A stretch of DNA of 64,000 bases from Candidatus Intricatilinea gracilis (GTDB taxonomy: Bacteria; Pseudomonadota; Gammaproteobacteria; Burkholderiales; Burkholderiaceae_C). The position numbers were made by a program, and so were the translations under genes. The DNA is taken from the NCBI GenBank assembly GCA_016702605.1, contig JADJDQ010000021.1, forward strand, positions 310,001-374,000, in the 5' to 3' direction. Below the pieces are notes generated by a model. It saw only the letters and a program-made list of their open reading frames with translations, was not told where the DNA came from and ran no database searches. Of the stretch, positions 19,186 through 28,026 are shown in pieces (position 1 is the stretch's first letter; each line of letters starts with the position of its first letter).

Positions 19186-19896
19186 GTGCCGGCCTACAAG
19201 CGCATCCTGCTGAAACTCTCTGGTGAAGCCCTCATGGGCGACGATGCCTACGGCATCAACCGCGCAACCATCGTGCGCATGGTGCGCGAAATCCAGGAGA
19301 TCACCCAGACAGGCTGTGAGGTCGCCGTGGTGATCGGTGGTGGCAACATCTTTCGCGGCGTGGCCGGTGGTGCCGTGGGCATGGACCGAGCCACGGCCGA
19401 CTACATGGGCATGCTGGCCACCGTGATGAACGCGCTGGCCCTGGGCGACACCATGCGGCAAGAGGGCATGACTGCCCGTGTCATGTCGGCCATCAGCATC
19501 GATCAGGTGGTCGAACCCTACGTACGCCCCAAGGCGCTGCAATACCTCGAAGAGGGCAAGGTCGTGATCTTTGCCGGTGGCACCGGCAACCCCTTCTTCA
19601 CCACCGACACGGCCGCCGCGCTGCGTGGTGCCGAGATGGGTGCTCAGATCATGCTCAAGGCCACCAAGGTCGACGGCGTTTACACCGCCGACCCCAAGAA
19701 AGACCCGACTGCCACGCGTTACGCCCAGGTGAGCTTCGACGAGGCCATCATGCGCAACCTGCAGGTGCTCGACGCCACAGCCTTTGCGCTGTGTCGCGAC
19801 CAGAAGCTGCCCATCAAGGTGTTCAGCATCTTCAAGGCCGGCGCACTCAAGCGTGTGGTCATGGGTGAGGACGAAGGCACGCTGGTGCATGTCTGA
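19186..19896 (+). CDS. pyrH: UMP kinase PyrH
   Basis: PyrH phosphorylates UMP to UDP, is essential for pyrimidine nucleotide supply, and is normally inhibited by UTP and activated by GTP. The 236-residue product has the amino-acid-kinase core: KRILLKLSGEAL, VIGGGNIFRG, FAGGTGNPFFTTDTAA and KATKVDGVYTADP. The GTG start at 19186 is preceded by GAGGAA. About 125 bases separate it from tsf. Length and motifs match the family closely. Confidence 0.97.
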   Translation: MPAYKRILLKLSGEALMGDDAYGINRATIVRMVREIQEITQTGCEVAVVIGGGNIFRGVAGGAVGMDRATADYMGMLATVMNALALGDTMRQEGMTARVMSAISIDQVVEPYVRPKALQYLEEGKVVIFAGGTGNPFFTTDTAAALRGAEMGAQIMLKATKVDGVYTADPKKDPTATRYAQVSFDEAIMRNLQVLDATAFALCRDQKLPIKVFSIFKAGALKRVVMGEDEGTLVHV

Positions 19897-20004
19897 CGTC
19901 CATGTTTGCATGAGTGGTTGGTCCACCGCAGAACAAGATCAGGTCTTGCACCAAGTCCAGCATCGGGCCGCGCCTGCGGCCGTGCCGAATAGGAAACATC
20001 AGGC

Positions 20005-20565
20005 ATGAGCATCGCCGACATCAAGAAGACCGCCGAGGCCAAGATGGCCAAGTCGGTCGAAGCGTTCAAGCACGAACTCACCAAGATCCGCACCGGCCGC
20101 GCCCACCCGGGCATCCTCGACCAGGTGCATGTCGACTATTACGGCTCGCTGTTGCCGATCGGCCAGGTCGCCAATGTGACCCTGGTCGACGCACGCACGA
20201 TCAGTGTCCAGCCCTGGGAAAAGGGCATGGGCGCCAAGATCGAGAAGGCCATCCGCGAGTCCGACCTCGGCCTCAACCCGGCCAGCATGGGCGACCTCAT
20301 CCGTGTGCCCATGCCTGCACTCACCGAAGAGCGCCGCCGCGAACTGACCAAGGTCGTGCGCAACGCTGGTGAAGACGCGCGTATCGCCGTGCGCAACTTG
20401 CGCCGCGACGCCAACGAACACGCCAAGAAGATGCTCAAGGACAAGCTGATTGGCGAAGACGACGAACGCCGCAGCCTGGACGAAGTGCAAAAGCTCACCG
20501 ACCGCGTCATCTCCGAGATCGACAAGCTGGTGCACGGCAAGGAAGCCGAGATCATGGCGGTCTGA
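20005..20565 (+). CDS. frr: Ribosome recycling factor
   Basis: RRF, with EF-G, splits post-termination ribosomes. The 186-residue product shows the conserved KTAEAKMAKSVEAFKHEL N-terminus, the KIRTGRAHPGILD stretch, the PWEKGM motif and the C-terminal helical domain ending in VHGKEAEIMAV. Sites such as IRVPMPALTEERRREL are diagnostic. It follows pyrH as in nearly all proteobacteria. Confidence 0.98.
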   Translation: MSIADIKKTAEAKMAKSVEAFKHELTKIRTGRAHPGILDQVHVDYYGSLLPIGQVANVTLVDARTISVQPWEKGMGAKIEKAIRESDLGLNPASMGDLIRVPMPALTEERRRELTKVVRNAGEDARIAVRNLRRDANEHAKKMLKDKLIGEDDERRSLDEVQKLTDRVISEIDKLVHGKEAEIMAV

Positions 20566-20624
20566 CCTTGGACGCCACTCGCCGCGTCCAGTCCTGCCAC
20601 GTGGTTCACCTTGCGGCCTGAGCC

Positions 20625-21533
20625 TTGTTCGACCATCTTCTGCGCCGCACCGTGACCACCAAGCCTGAGGCCGTGAACGCCCCGCCGCGTCATGTGGCCA
20701 TCGTCATGGACGGCAACGGCCGCTGGGCCAACAAACGCCTGATGCCTCGGGTGTTCGGCCACAAGTTCGGGGTCGACGCACTGGTGCGCATCATCGATGC
20801 CTGTGGTGAACGCGGCATCGAATACCTCACCGTCTTTGCCTTCTCGTCCGAGAACTGGCGCCGCCCACCCGACGAGGTGTCGGGCCTGCTCAATCTGGTC
20901 TTCGTCGCGGTATCGAAGTACCTCACGCGCATGGCCGAAAAAGGCGTGCGCATCCGCATCATCGGTGACCGGGCCTCGGTGTCCGATCAGGTGCGCGCCG
21001 CCTGGGACCTGGCCGAATCACGCACCGCACACAACCGCGGCATCACCGTCACGGTGGCCTTCAACTACGGCGGGCGCTGGGACATCGTGCAGGCGGTGAA
21101 ACGTGCGGTGGCCGCCGGCCTCACGGCCGACCAGATCGACGAACAACGCCTGGCAAGTTTCATGTCGCTGGCGGGTGCGCCCGAGCTCGACTTCTTCATC
21201 CGCACTGGCGGGGAAGAGCGTATCTCCAACTTCCTGCTCTGGCAGGTGGCCTACGCCGAGCTGTATTTCACCGACTGCCTGTGGCCCGATTTCGACGAAC
21301 GTGCACTCGACGTGGCGCTGGCCGACTATGCCCGGCGAGACCGGCGTTTTGGTGGTGTCAAGACCGACGTGCCCGGCGCGGCCGCCGTCCAGCTGGCAGC
21401 TTCGGCCGCAGGCGCCACACCGGTGCCGCCCGGCCTGGCGCCGGTGCTGCATCTGCAGCCGGCTGGTGAGCTGACCGTGACCACGGCGACGGCCGACGAC
21501 GATCTCGGACCCTCGCCCGGCCTGCGCGCCTGA
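20625..21533 (+). CDS. uppS: Undecaprenyl diphosphate synthase (isoprenyl transferase)
   Basis: UppS condenses isopentenyl diphosphate onto farnesyl diphosphate in cis to make the C55 carrier lipid for peptidoglycan and O-antigen. The signature HVAIVMDGNGRWANKR contains the catalytic Asp, followed by AFSSENWRRP and FIRTGGEERISNFLLWQ. The start is uncertain: TTG 20625 gives 302 residues, GTG 20652 and GTG 20673 give shorter products, and none has a strong binding site. After the usual end (RRDRRFGGV) the protein continues for about 45 Ala/Pro-rich residues, an extension not needed for catalysis. cdsA starts five bases after the stop. Confidence 0.94.
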   Translation: MFDHLLRRTVTTKPEAVNAPPRHVAIVMDGNGRWANKRLMPRVFGHKFGVDALVRIIDACGERGIEYLTVFAFSSENWRRPPDEVSGLLNLVFVAVSKYLTRMAEKGVRIRIIGDRASVSDQVRAAWDLAESRTAHNRGITVTVAFNYGGRWDIVQAVKRAVAAGLTADQIDEQRLASFMSLAGAPELDFFIRTGGEERISNFLLWQVAYAELYFTDCLWPDFDERALDVALADYARRDRRFGGVKTDVPGAAAVQLAASAAGATPVPPGLAPVLHLQPAGELTVTTATADDDLGPSPGLRA

Positions 21534-21537
21534 GCCC

Positions 21538-22371
21538 ATGCTCAAGCAACGCATCATCACTGCGCTGGCGCTGCTGGCGGTCCTGCTGCCGGCCCTGTTT
21601 GTCCAGGTGGCCTGGCCCTTCATCGCCTTGTCGGTGCTGATGATCGGCGCGGCGGGTTGGGAGTGGGCGCGCCTGAACGGCCAACTGGGCAGTGGTGCAC
21701 TGGTTGCCGGCGTGGCGCTGGGTGCGGCGGCAGCGGCCACCGCGCTGGCTGGAGGCGTGGGGCACGCGCCTGGCCTGGTGTGGAACGCCGCGACGCTGGT
21801 CTGGGTGCTGGGTGGCGCCTGGGTGCTGCGAGCCGGTGTGACGGGCTGGCCCAGGCTCGACCGCAGCCTGCGCCTGCTGCTGGGCCTGGTGTTGTTGTGG
21901 CTGGCCTGGCTGGCGATCGCGCAGGCTCGGGTGGTCGGCGTGAACTTTCTCCTGTCGCTGCTGTGCCTGGTGTGGATGGCCGACATTGCCGCCTACTTTG
22001 CCGGCAGGGCTTTCGGGCGGCGCAAACTGGCGCCTGCCATCAGCCCCGGCAAGAGCTGGGAAGGTGTGGTCGGCGGCATGGTCGGGGTGTTGGCCCTGTC
22101 GGTGTTCTGGCTCTGGTTCGATCACGCCGCGCCGGTCGACAGCGTCAGCCTGTACGGCCTGTTGCTGCAGCGTGGTGGTGTGGTGTCGCTGGTGCTGGGT
22201 GTGATGTTCCTCGCCGCCATGAGTGTGGTGGGCGACTTGTTCGAATCGCTGGTCAAACGTGCCGCAGGTGCCAAGGACAGCAGCCAGCTGCTGCCCGGCC
22301 ACGGTGGTGTGCTCGACCGTATCGACGCCTTGCTGCCGGTCTGCCCGCTGGCGCTGGGCCTGCTGAGCTGA
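21538..22371 (+). CDS. cdsA: Phosphatidate cytidylyltransferase CdsA
   Basis: CdsA makes CDP-diacylglycerol from CTP and phosphatidic acid, the branch-point precursor of phospholipids. The 277-residue integral membrane protein has about seven or eight hydrophobic helices. Near its end is the CDS signature: SVVGDLFESLVKR followed by KDSSQLLPGHGGVLDRID, with the metal-binding Asp residues. It begins five bases after uppS and ends 11 bases before dxr, so it lies within the same transcript. Confidence 0.96.
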   Translation: MLKQRIITALALLAVLLPALFVQVAWPFIALSVLMIGAAGWEWARLNGQLGSGALVAGVALGAAAAATALAGGVGHAPGLVWNAATLVWVLGGAWVLRAGVTGWPRLDRSLRLLLGLVLLWLAWLAIAQARVVGVNFLLSLLCLVWMADIAAYFAGRAFGRRKLAPAISPGKSWEGVVGGMVGVLALSVFWLWFDHAAPVDSVSLYGLLLQRGGVVSLVLGVMFLAAMSVVGDLFESLVKRAAGAKDSSQLLPGHGGVLDRIDALLPVCPLALGLLS

Positions 22372-22382
22372 AGGTTTTGGCG

Positions 22383-23570
22383 ATGGTGCAGCAAAACATC
22401 TGTGTGCTCGGTTCGACCGGGTCGATCGGCGCCAACACGCTCGACGTGATGGCGCGTCACCCCGAGCGTTACCGGGCCTTTGCGCTCAGTGCCCACAGCC
22501 GCGTCGATGCCTTGCTGGCGCAGTGCCTGGCGCATGCGCCGCGTTACGCCGTGTTGCCCGACGACGAAGCCGCCACTCGCCTGCGTGCCGGATTGCGTGA
22601 GGCCGGCAGCCGCACCGAGGTGCTGGTCGGTGCGGCCGCGCTCGACCAGGTGGCGGCTCATCCCGAGGTCGACGCCGTGATGGCGGCCATCGTCGGCGCC
22701 GCCGGTCTGGGCCCGTGCCTGGCGGCGGCTCGTGCCGGCAAACGCCTGCTGCTGGCGAACAAGGAAGCCATCGTGCTCGGCGGCGCCTTGTTCATGCGTG
22801 CAGTGCGCGACGGTGGCGCTACGCTGCTGCCGATCGACAGCGAACATTCGGCCATCTTCCAGTGCCTGCCACACGACCGTTCGACCTGGCCGGCCACCAT
22901 CGACCACATCATCCTCACCGCCTCGGGCGGTCCGTTTCGTCAGCGCGACCCGGCCACACTGGCCAGCGTCACGCCCGATCAGGCCTGTGCCCATCCCAAT
23001 TGGGTGATGGGTCGCAAGATCTCGGTCGACTCGGCCACCATGATGAACAAGGCGCTCGAGGTCATCGAGGCGCGCTGGTTGTTCGACCAGCAACCCGAGC
23101 AGATCCGGGTGTTGATCCACCCACAAAGCATCGTTCATTCGATGGTGGTATGCCGCGACAACTCGGTGCTGGCACAACTCGGCACACCCGACATGCGTGT
23201 GCCCATCGCCTTCGGCCTGGCTTTTCCGGAACGCATCGCCTGCGGCGCTGCCCGGCTGGATCTGACCAACACGCCGGCGCTGAGCTTCGAGCCGGCCGAC
23301 GCGGCGCGTTTTCCAGGTCTGCAACTGGCATGGCAAGCCCTGGCTGCGCGTGACGGCAGCACTGCCGTGCTCAACGCGGCCAACGAGGTGGCGGTGGCGC
23401 GTTTCCTGGCTGGCCGGTTGCGTTTCGACCAGATACCGGCCGTCAACGCCGCCACACTCGAGACCTGCGACGTGCCCGAAGGGGCCGCAGACAGTGTGGC
23501 CGGACTACTCGACCTCGACACCCGGGCGCGGCGCGTCGCCGACAGCCACGCGCAGGGCCTGAAGGCTTGA
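22383..23570 (+). CDS. dxr: 1-deoxy-D-xylulose 5-phosphate reductoisomerase
   Basis: Dxr converts DXP to MEP with NADPH, the committed step of the non-mevalonate isoprenoid pathway that feeds UppS. The NADPH motif is at the start (ICVLGSTGSIGANTLDV). The metal and substrate sites LLPIDSEHSAIFQ, LTASGGPFR, VDSATMMNKALEVIEA and NAANEVAV are all present in the 395-residue product. ATG 22383 is used because the conserved GSTGSIG begins only nine residues later. The frame stays open far upstream through cdsA, but that part is a shadow of cdsA. Confidence 0.97.
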   Translation: MVQQNICVLGSTGSIGANTLDVMARHPERYRAFALSAHSRVDALLAQCLAHAPRYAVLPDDEAATRLRAGLREAGSRTEVLVGAAALDQVAAHPEVDAVMAAIVGAAGLGPCLAAARAGKRLLLANKEAIVLGGALFMRAVRDGGATLLPIDSEHSAIFQCLPHDRSTWPATIDHIILTASGGPFRQRDPATLASVTPDQACAHPNWVMGRKISVDSATMMNKALEVIEARWLFDQQPEQIRVLIHPQSIVHSMVVCRDNSVLAQLGTPDMRVPIAFGLAFPERIACGAARLDLTNTPALSFEPADAARFPGLQLAWQALAARDGSTAVLNAANEVAVARFLAGRLRFDQIPAVNAATLETCDVPEGAADSVAGLLDLDTRARRVADSHAQGLKA

Positions 23571-23694
23571 ACCACAGCGCGGGCATCCGCTCGCATTTGT
23601 GCTTCCCGTGGTGCCTGCATCCGGCGTTGCATCCCGACAAGGCAGAATCCGCCGCGTTCGAGCACCTCACCATCTTTCGAGACCCCTCCACATC

Positions 23695-25143
23695 ATGACC
23701 ACCTTGATTGCCTTTGTGCTCACGCTGGGCGTGCTCATCGTTGCGCACGAATGGGGGCACTACCGTGTCGCCAGGGCCTGCGGGGTGAAGGTGCTGCGTT
23801 TCTCGATCGGCCTGGGACGTCCGATCTGGCGGCGCCAGTCAGGCGAGACCGAATGGGTCATCGGCCTGCTGCCCCTGGGTGGCTACGTCAAGATGCTGGA
23901 CGAGCGTGAAGGTCCGGTGCCACCGCACGACCGTGCCCGGGCCTTCAACAACATCGCGCTCAGCCGCCGCGCTGCCATCGTGGCCGCCGGCCCGGCTGCC
24001 AACCTGCTGCTGGCCGTGGCCCTGTACGCGGTGTCGTTCTGGATCGGCACCGACGAGCCGCGCGCCTTGCTCGCCACACCCCCTGCCGCCAGCCTGGCCG
24101 AACGCGCTGGCGTGCAAGCAGGCGACCTGGTGCACCGCGTGCTGGTGCTCGACGCCGATGCCGGTTCAGCCAGTTCGGGCGACAGCTACGAGGTGGCTTC
24201 GTTGGGTGACCTGCGCTGGCAACTCACCCGCGCGGCGCTGGCCGGCCGCGATGTCGTCATGACGGTGAGTCGTGGCGCCAGGCCGCCTGCCGGACACGTC
24301 GATGGCGCCACCGGTGACACGCCGAGCGTGGCGAGTGAGCCTGCCGCCACCCATGACCTGCGGCTTGCGCTGTCCTCACTGGGTGCGTCGGACCCGGACC
24401 CGGCGCTCATGAAACGTGTCGGAATCGGCGCGCCGTTCTCGGAGCCGGTGCTGGGCAAGATCGTCTCCGGTGGCCCAGCCGAGAAGGCTGGCCTGCAAAA
24501 GGGTGACGTGGTGCTGAACATCGACGGTCGGGTGCCGGCCGATGCGGCAGCCTTGCGCGCCATGATCCGCGCCTCGGTGGTCGGCACTGCCGACCCGATA
24601 CCTCAGGCCTGGCGTGTGTCGCGTGCCGGCAAGGACATCGACATCGCCGTGACGCCAGCGCGCGTGCTCGACCAGGGGGGCGCGATCGGCCGTATCGAAG
24701 CGGCCATCGGTGGCCCCGTACGCATGGATCTGGTACGCCTGGGGCCCTGGGAAGGTTTGACGCGCGGCGTGCAGCGCACCATCGAGACCAGCGTGCTGTC
24801 GGTCAAGATGTTTGGCCGCATGTTGATCGGTGAGGCTTCGCTGCGCAACCTGAGCGGCCCGCTCACCATCGCCGACTATGCCGGCCAGTCGGCTCACCTC
24901 GGCCTGGCGTATTACCTCGGCTTCCTGGCCCTGGTCAGCATCAGCCTGGGTGTGCTCAACCTGCTGCCGCTACCGATGCTCGATGGTGGGCATCTCCTCT
25001 ACTATCTGATCGAGGCTGTCAGCGGCAGGCCGTTGCCCGACGCCTGGATTGAATGGCTGCAACGTGGCGGCCTGGTCTTCATCGTGGCGATGATGTCGCT
25101 CGCCCTCTTCAACGACGTGGCCCGGCTTGCCGGCCTGCAATGA
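23695..25143 (+). CDS. rseP: Site-2 protease RseP
   Basis: RseP is an intramembrane zinc metalloprotease that makes the second cut in the anti-sigma factor RseA, releasing sigma-E, and also clears signal peptides. The zinc motif HEWGH is at residues 18-22 in the first helix, and the partner motif LDGGH lies near the C-terminus. Two PDZ-like domains lie between (for example GLQKGDVVLNIDGRVP in the second). The 482-residue length is usual, with some Ala/Ser/Gly-rich linker between the PDZ domains. It sits between dxr and bamA, five bases before bamA, linking protease and outer-membrane assembly. Confidence 0.96.
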   Translation: MTTLIAFVLTLGVLIVAHEWGHYRVARACGVKVLRFSIGLGRPIWRRQSGETEWVIGLLPLGGYVKMLDEREGPVPPHDRARAFNNIALSRRAAIVAAGPAANLLLAVALYAVSFWIGTDEPRALLATPPAASLAERAGVQAGDLVHRVLVLDADAGSASSGDSYEVASLGDLRWQLTRAALAGRDVVMTVSRGARPPAGHVDGATGDTPSVASEPAATHDLRLALSSLGASDPDPALMKRVGIGAPFSEPVLGKIVSGGPAEKAGLQKGDVVLNIDGRVPADAAALRAMIRASVVGTADPIPQAWRVSRAGKDIDIAVTPARVLDQGGAIGRIEAAIGGPVRMDLVRLGPWEGLTRGVQRTIETSVLSVKMFGRMLIGEASLRNLSGPLTIADYAGQSAHLGLAYYLGFLALVSISLGVLNLLPLPMLDGGHLLYYLIEAVSGRPLPDAWIEWLQRGGLVFIVAMMSLALFNDVARLAGLQ

Positions 25144-25147
25144 CCGC

Positions 25148-27460
25148 ATGCCCTTGAACACCTCACGCTACGGCCTGTTTCGTCCCCATCCGGTAGTCAT
25201 CGCCGTGGCCCTGGCCGCCACGCTCGGCGCCGGTGCGGCGCAGGCCATCGAACCTTTCGTACTCAGCGACATCCGCATCGAAGGCCTGCAACGCACCGAG
25301 GCCGGCACCGTCTTCGCCTCGCTGCCTTTTCGGGTCGGTGACACCTACAGCGACGAAAAAGGTGTGGCGGCGCTGCGTGCCTTGTTTGCCACCGGGTTGT
25401 TCAAGGACGTGCGCATCGAGATCGAAGGCCGCGTCGCGGTGGTTGTCGTCGAGGAGCGTTCACTCATCAACAGCGTCGACTTCACCGGCACTCACGAGTT
25501 CGACCGCGACACCCTGATCAAGGCGCTCAAGGACATCGGCATCGGCGAGGGCCAGCCCTTCGACCGCGCCCTGGCCGACCGTGCCGAGCAGGAGTTGAAG
25601 CGCCAGTACCTGACACGCAGCCTGTACGGCGCCGAGGTGGTGACCACCATCACGCCGATCGAACGCAACCGTGTCAACGTCACCTTTGCCGTGACCGAAG
25701 GCAGCGTGGCCAAGATCGGCTCGATCCGCATCACCGGCAACCAGGCCTTCAGCGAAAGCACCTTGCTCGACCAGTTCGACCTGAGCGACGGCGGGCTGAT
25801 GAGCTGGTACACCAAGAACGATCGCTACTCGCGCACCAAGCTCAATGCCGACCTCGAGGTGCTGCGGTCGTACTACCTCAACCGCGGCTACCTCGAGTTC
25901 GGCGTCGAGTCGACGCAGGTGGCGATCTCGCCCGACAAGCAGGAGATCTCGATCGCCATCACCGTGCGCGAGGGCCAGCGTTATGTCGTGACCGGAGTGG
26001 CGCTGAGCGGCGAGTTCCTGGGCAAGGAAGACGAGTTCCGCACACTCGTCACGGTCAAACCCGGTGAGGCCTACCGCGCCGAAGACGTGGCCAACACGGT
26101 GCGCCTGTTCAACGAACGGTTCGGCCTGTTTGGTTATGCCTTCGCCCGGGTCGAATCGATACCACAGATCGACCGCAACACCGGGCGGGTCACGCTGGTG
26201 CTCAACGCCGACCCGGGCAAACGGGTCTACGTGCGGCGCATCAGCATCTCGGGCAACTCGCGCACCCGCGACGAGGTCATCCGGCGCGAGTTCCGTCAGC
26301 TCGAATCGGCCTGGTACGACGGACAACGCATCAAGCTGTCGCGCGACCGGGTCGACCGGCTCGGCTACTTCAGCGATGTCGACGTCGAGACCAACGAGGT
26401 GCCGGGTTCGGCCGATCAGGTCGACCTGACCTTCTCGCTCAAGGAAAAGGCCACCGGCAGCCTGCTGGTGGGCGTGAACTTCTCGAGCGCCGACAAGTTG
26501 TCGTTCACCGCCTCGATCAAGCAGGACAACGTCTTCGGCACCGGCAACTACCTGGGCATCGAGCTCAATACCAGCCGATCGGGTCGCACCCTGGTGTTGT
26601 CGACGGTCGACCCGTATTTCACCGACGACGGTATCTCGCGTTCGCTCGACCTGTATTACAAGACCCAAAAGCCCATCAATAGCCAGGGCGAGGAGTACGA
26701 GCTGGTGACGCCGGGTGCCTCGGTCCGTTTCGGTGTGCCGTTCTCCGAATACGACACGGTGTTCTTCGGCGTCGGTGTCGAACGCACCGAGATCAAGTCG
26801 ACCACGGCGCTGCCGGAGAACTTCTTTCGTTACCGCGAACTTTTCGGCGACAAGTCGACCTCATACCCACTCACCGTGGGTTGGCAGCGCGACGGCCGCG
26901 ACAGCGCCCTGGTGCCCAACAACGGCCGGTACACCCGCTTCAATCTCGAATGGGGCATTGCAGGCGATACCCGTTACCTGCGCAGCAACTGGCAGTTGCA
27001 GCAGTACATCCCGATCACCAAACGCACCACGCTGGGCCTGAATGGCGAACTGGGTTACGGTGTAGGGCTGCAGGGTCGCCCGTACCCGATCTTCAAGAAT
27101 TTCTACGGCGGTGGCCTGGGCACGGTGCGAGCGTTCGATCAGAACTCGCTCGGCCCGGTCGACGTGACCGGCGCCTACATCGGAGGCAACCGCCGGCTCA
27201 ACCTCAACGCCGAGTACTACGTACCTTTCCCCGGCACGGGCAACGACCGCACGCTGCGCCTGTTCGGTTACGCGGATGCCGGCAACGTCTGGCGCGAAGG
27301 TGAACCCATGACGCTCGACAGCCTGCGCGCTTCGGTCGGTATCGGCATGTCATGGATCTCGCCGGTAGGCCCGCTCAAGCTCAGCTGGGGCTCGCCGGTG
27401 CGCAAGTTTTCGACGGATAGAATCCAACGCTTCCAGTTCCAGATCGGCACTGCATTTTGA
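25148..27460 (+). CDS. bamA: Outer membrane protein assembly factor BamA
   Basis: BamA is the essential Omp85 channel that folds beta-barrel proteins into the outer membrane. The 770-residue product has a signal peptide with predicted cleavage after AQA (residue 33). Five POTRA domains follow (first SDIRIEGLQRTEAGTVF; fifth includes VYVRRISISGNSRTRDEVI), then a 16-strand barrel. The conserved L6-loop VRGF motif appears here as VRAF in GGLGTVRAFDQNSLGP. The C-terminus ends in aromatic Phe, as barrel proteins do. ATG 25148 follows the rseP stop by five bases. Confidence 0.97.
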   Translation: MPLNTSRYGLFRPHPVVIAVALAATLGAGAAQAIEPFVLSDIRIEGLQRTEAGTVFASLPFRVGDTYSDEKGVAALRALFATGLFKDVRIEIEGRVAVVVVEERSLINSVDFTGTHEFDRDTLIKALKDIGIGEGQPFDRALADRAEQELKRQYLTRSLYGAEVVTTITPIERNRVNVTFAVTEGSVAKIGSIRITGNQAFSESTLLDQFDLSDGGLMSWYTKNDRYSRTKLNADLEVLRSYYLNRGYLEFGVESTQVAISPDKQEISIAITVREGQRYVVTGVALSGEFLGKEDEFRTLVTVKPGEAYRAEDVANTVRLFNERFGLFGYAFARVESIPQIDRNTGRVTLVLNADPGKRVYVRRISISGNSRTRDEVIRREFRQLESAWYDGQRIKLSRDRVDRLGYFSDVDVETNEVPGSADQVDLTFSLKEKATGSLLVGVNFSSADKLSFTASIKQDNVFGTGNYLGIELNTSRSGRTLVLSTVDPYFTDDGISRSLDLYYKTQKPINSQGEEYELVTPGASVRFGVPFSEYDTVFFGVGVERTEIKSTTALPENFFRYRELFGDKSTSYPLTVGWQRDGRDSALVPNNGRYTRFNLEWGIAGDTRYLRSNWQLQQYIPITKRTTLGLNGELGYGVGLQGRPYPIFKNFYGGGLGTVRAFDQNSLGPVDVTGAYIGGNRRLNLNAEYYVPFPGTGNDRTLRLFGYADAGNVWREGEPMTLDSLRASVGIGMSWISPVGPLKLSWGSPVRKFSTDRIQRFQFQIGTAF

Positions 27461-27465
27461 ATACC

Positions 27466-27981
27466 ATGAAGTCTGTTCTTGTCACGCTGACCTCCGCGCT
27501 CGCCCTGGCGCTTGTCGCCCCTGTGGCGCAGGCGCAGGAGCTGAAAATCGGCTACGTCAACTCGGACCGCGTCTTGCGCGACGCCGCACCGGCCAAGGCG
27601 GCGCAGGCCAAGCTCGAAGCCGAATTCGGAAAACGCGAGAAGGATCTCAACGACGCGGCCAACAAGGTCAAGACAGCGGCAGACAAACTCGACAAGGACG
27701 CGCCCACGCTGTCCGAAACCGAGCGGGGCCGCCGCCAGCGCGAACTGGTCGAGCAAGACCGCGACATCCAGCGCAAGCGCCGCGAGTTCCAGGAAGACCT
27801 GAATCAGCGCAAGAACGAAGAACTCGCCGCCGTGGTCGAACGCGCCAACAAGGTGATCAAGCAGATCTACGAGCAGGAGAAATACGACCTCGTGCTGCAG
27901 GACGCGGTGTTTGCCTCGACCCGGGTCGACATCACCGACAAGATCATCAGGCTGCTCAACGCCCAAGCCGGCAGCAAGTGA
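27466..27981 (+). CDS. skp: Periplasmic chaperone Skp (OmpH family)
   Basis: Skp is a trimeric jellyfish-shaped periplasmic chaperone that carries unfolded outer-membrane proteins to BAM. The 171-residue product has a signal peptide cleaved after AQA (about residue 23), a short beta part (LKIGYVNSDRVL), and long charged helices (RRQRELVEQDRDIQRKRREF) that form the tentacles. It closes with YDLVLQDAVFAS and IIRLLNAQ. A TTG nine bases earlier in frame is a possible alternative start. It lies directly after bamA, as is standard. Confidence 0.94.
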   Translation: MKSVLVTLTSALALALVAPVAQAQELKIGYVNSDRVLRDAAPAKAAQAKLEAEFGKREKDLNDAANKVKTAADKLDKDAPTLSETERGRRQRELVEQDRDIQRKRREFQEDLNQRKNEELAAVVERANKVIKQIYEQEKYDLVLQDAVFASTRVDITDKIIRLLNAQAGSK

Positions 27982-28026
27982 TCGTCATGGCGCGCCACTC
28001 GGGCGCATGCGTTCGAGGGTGCGCCG

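Noticed and set aside
21657..22382. Upstream in-frame continuation of dxr through cdsA (possible fusion)
   Set aside because: The part inside cdsA is a frame shadow; real Dxr homology starts at 22383, and CdsA is complete in its own frame.
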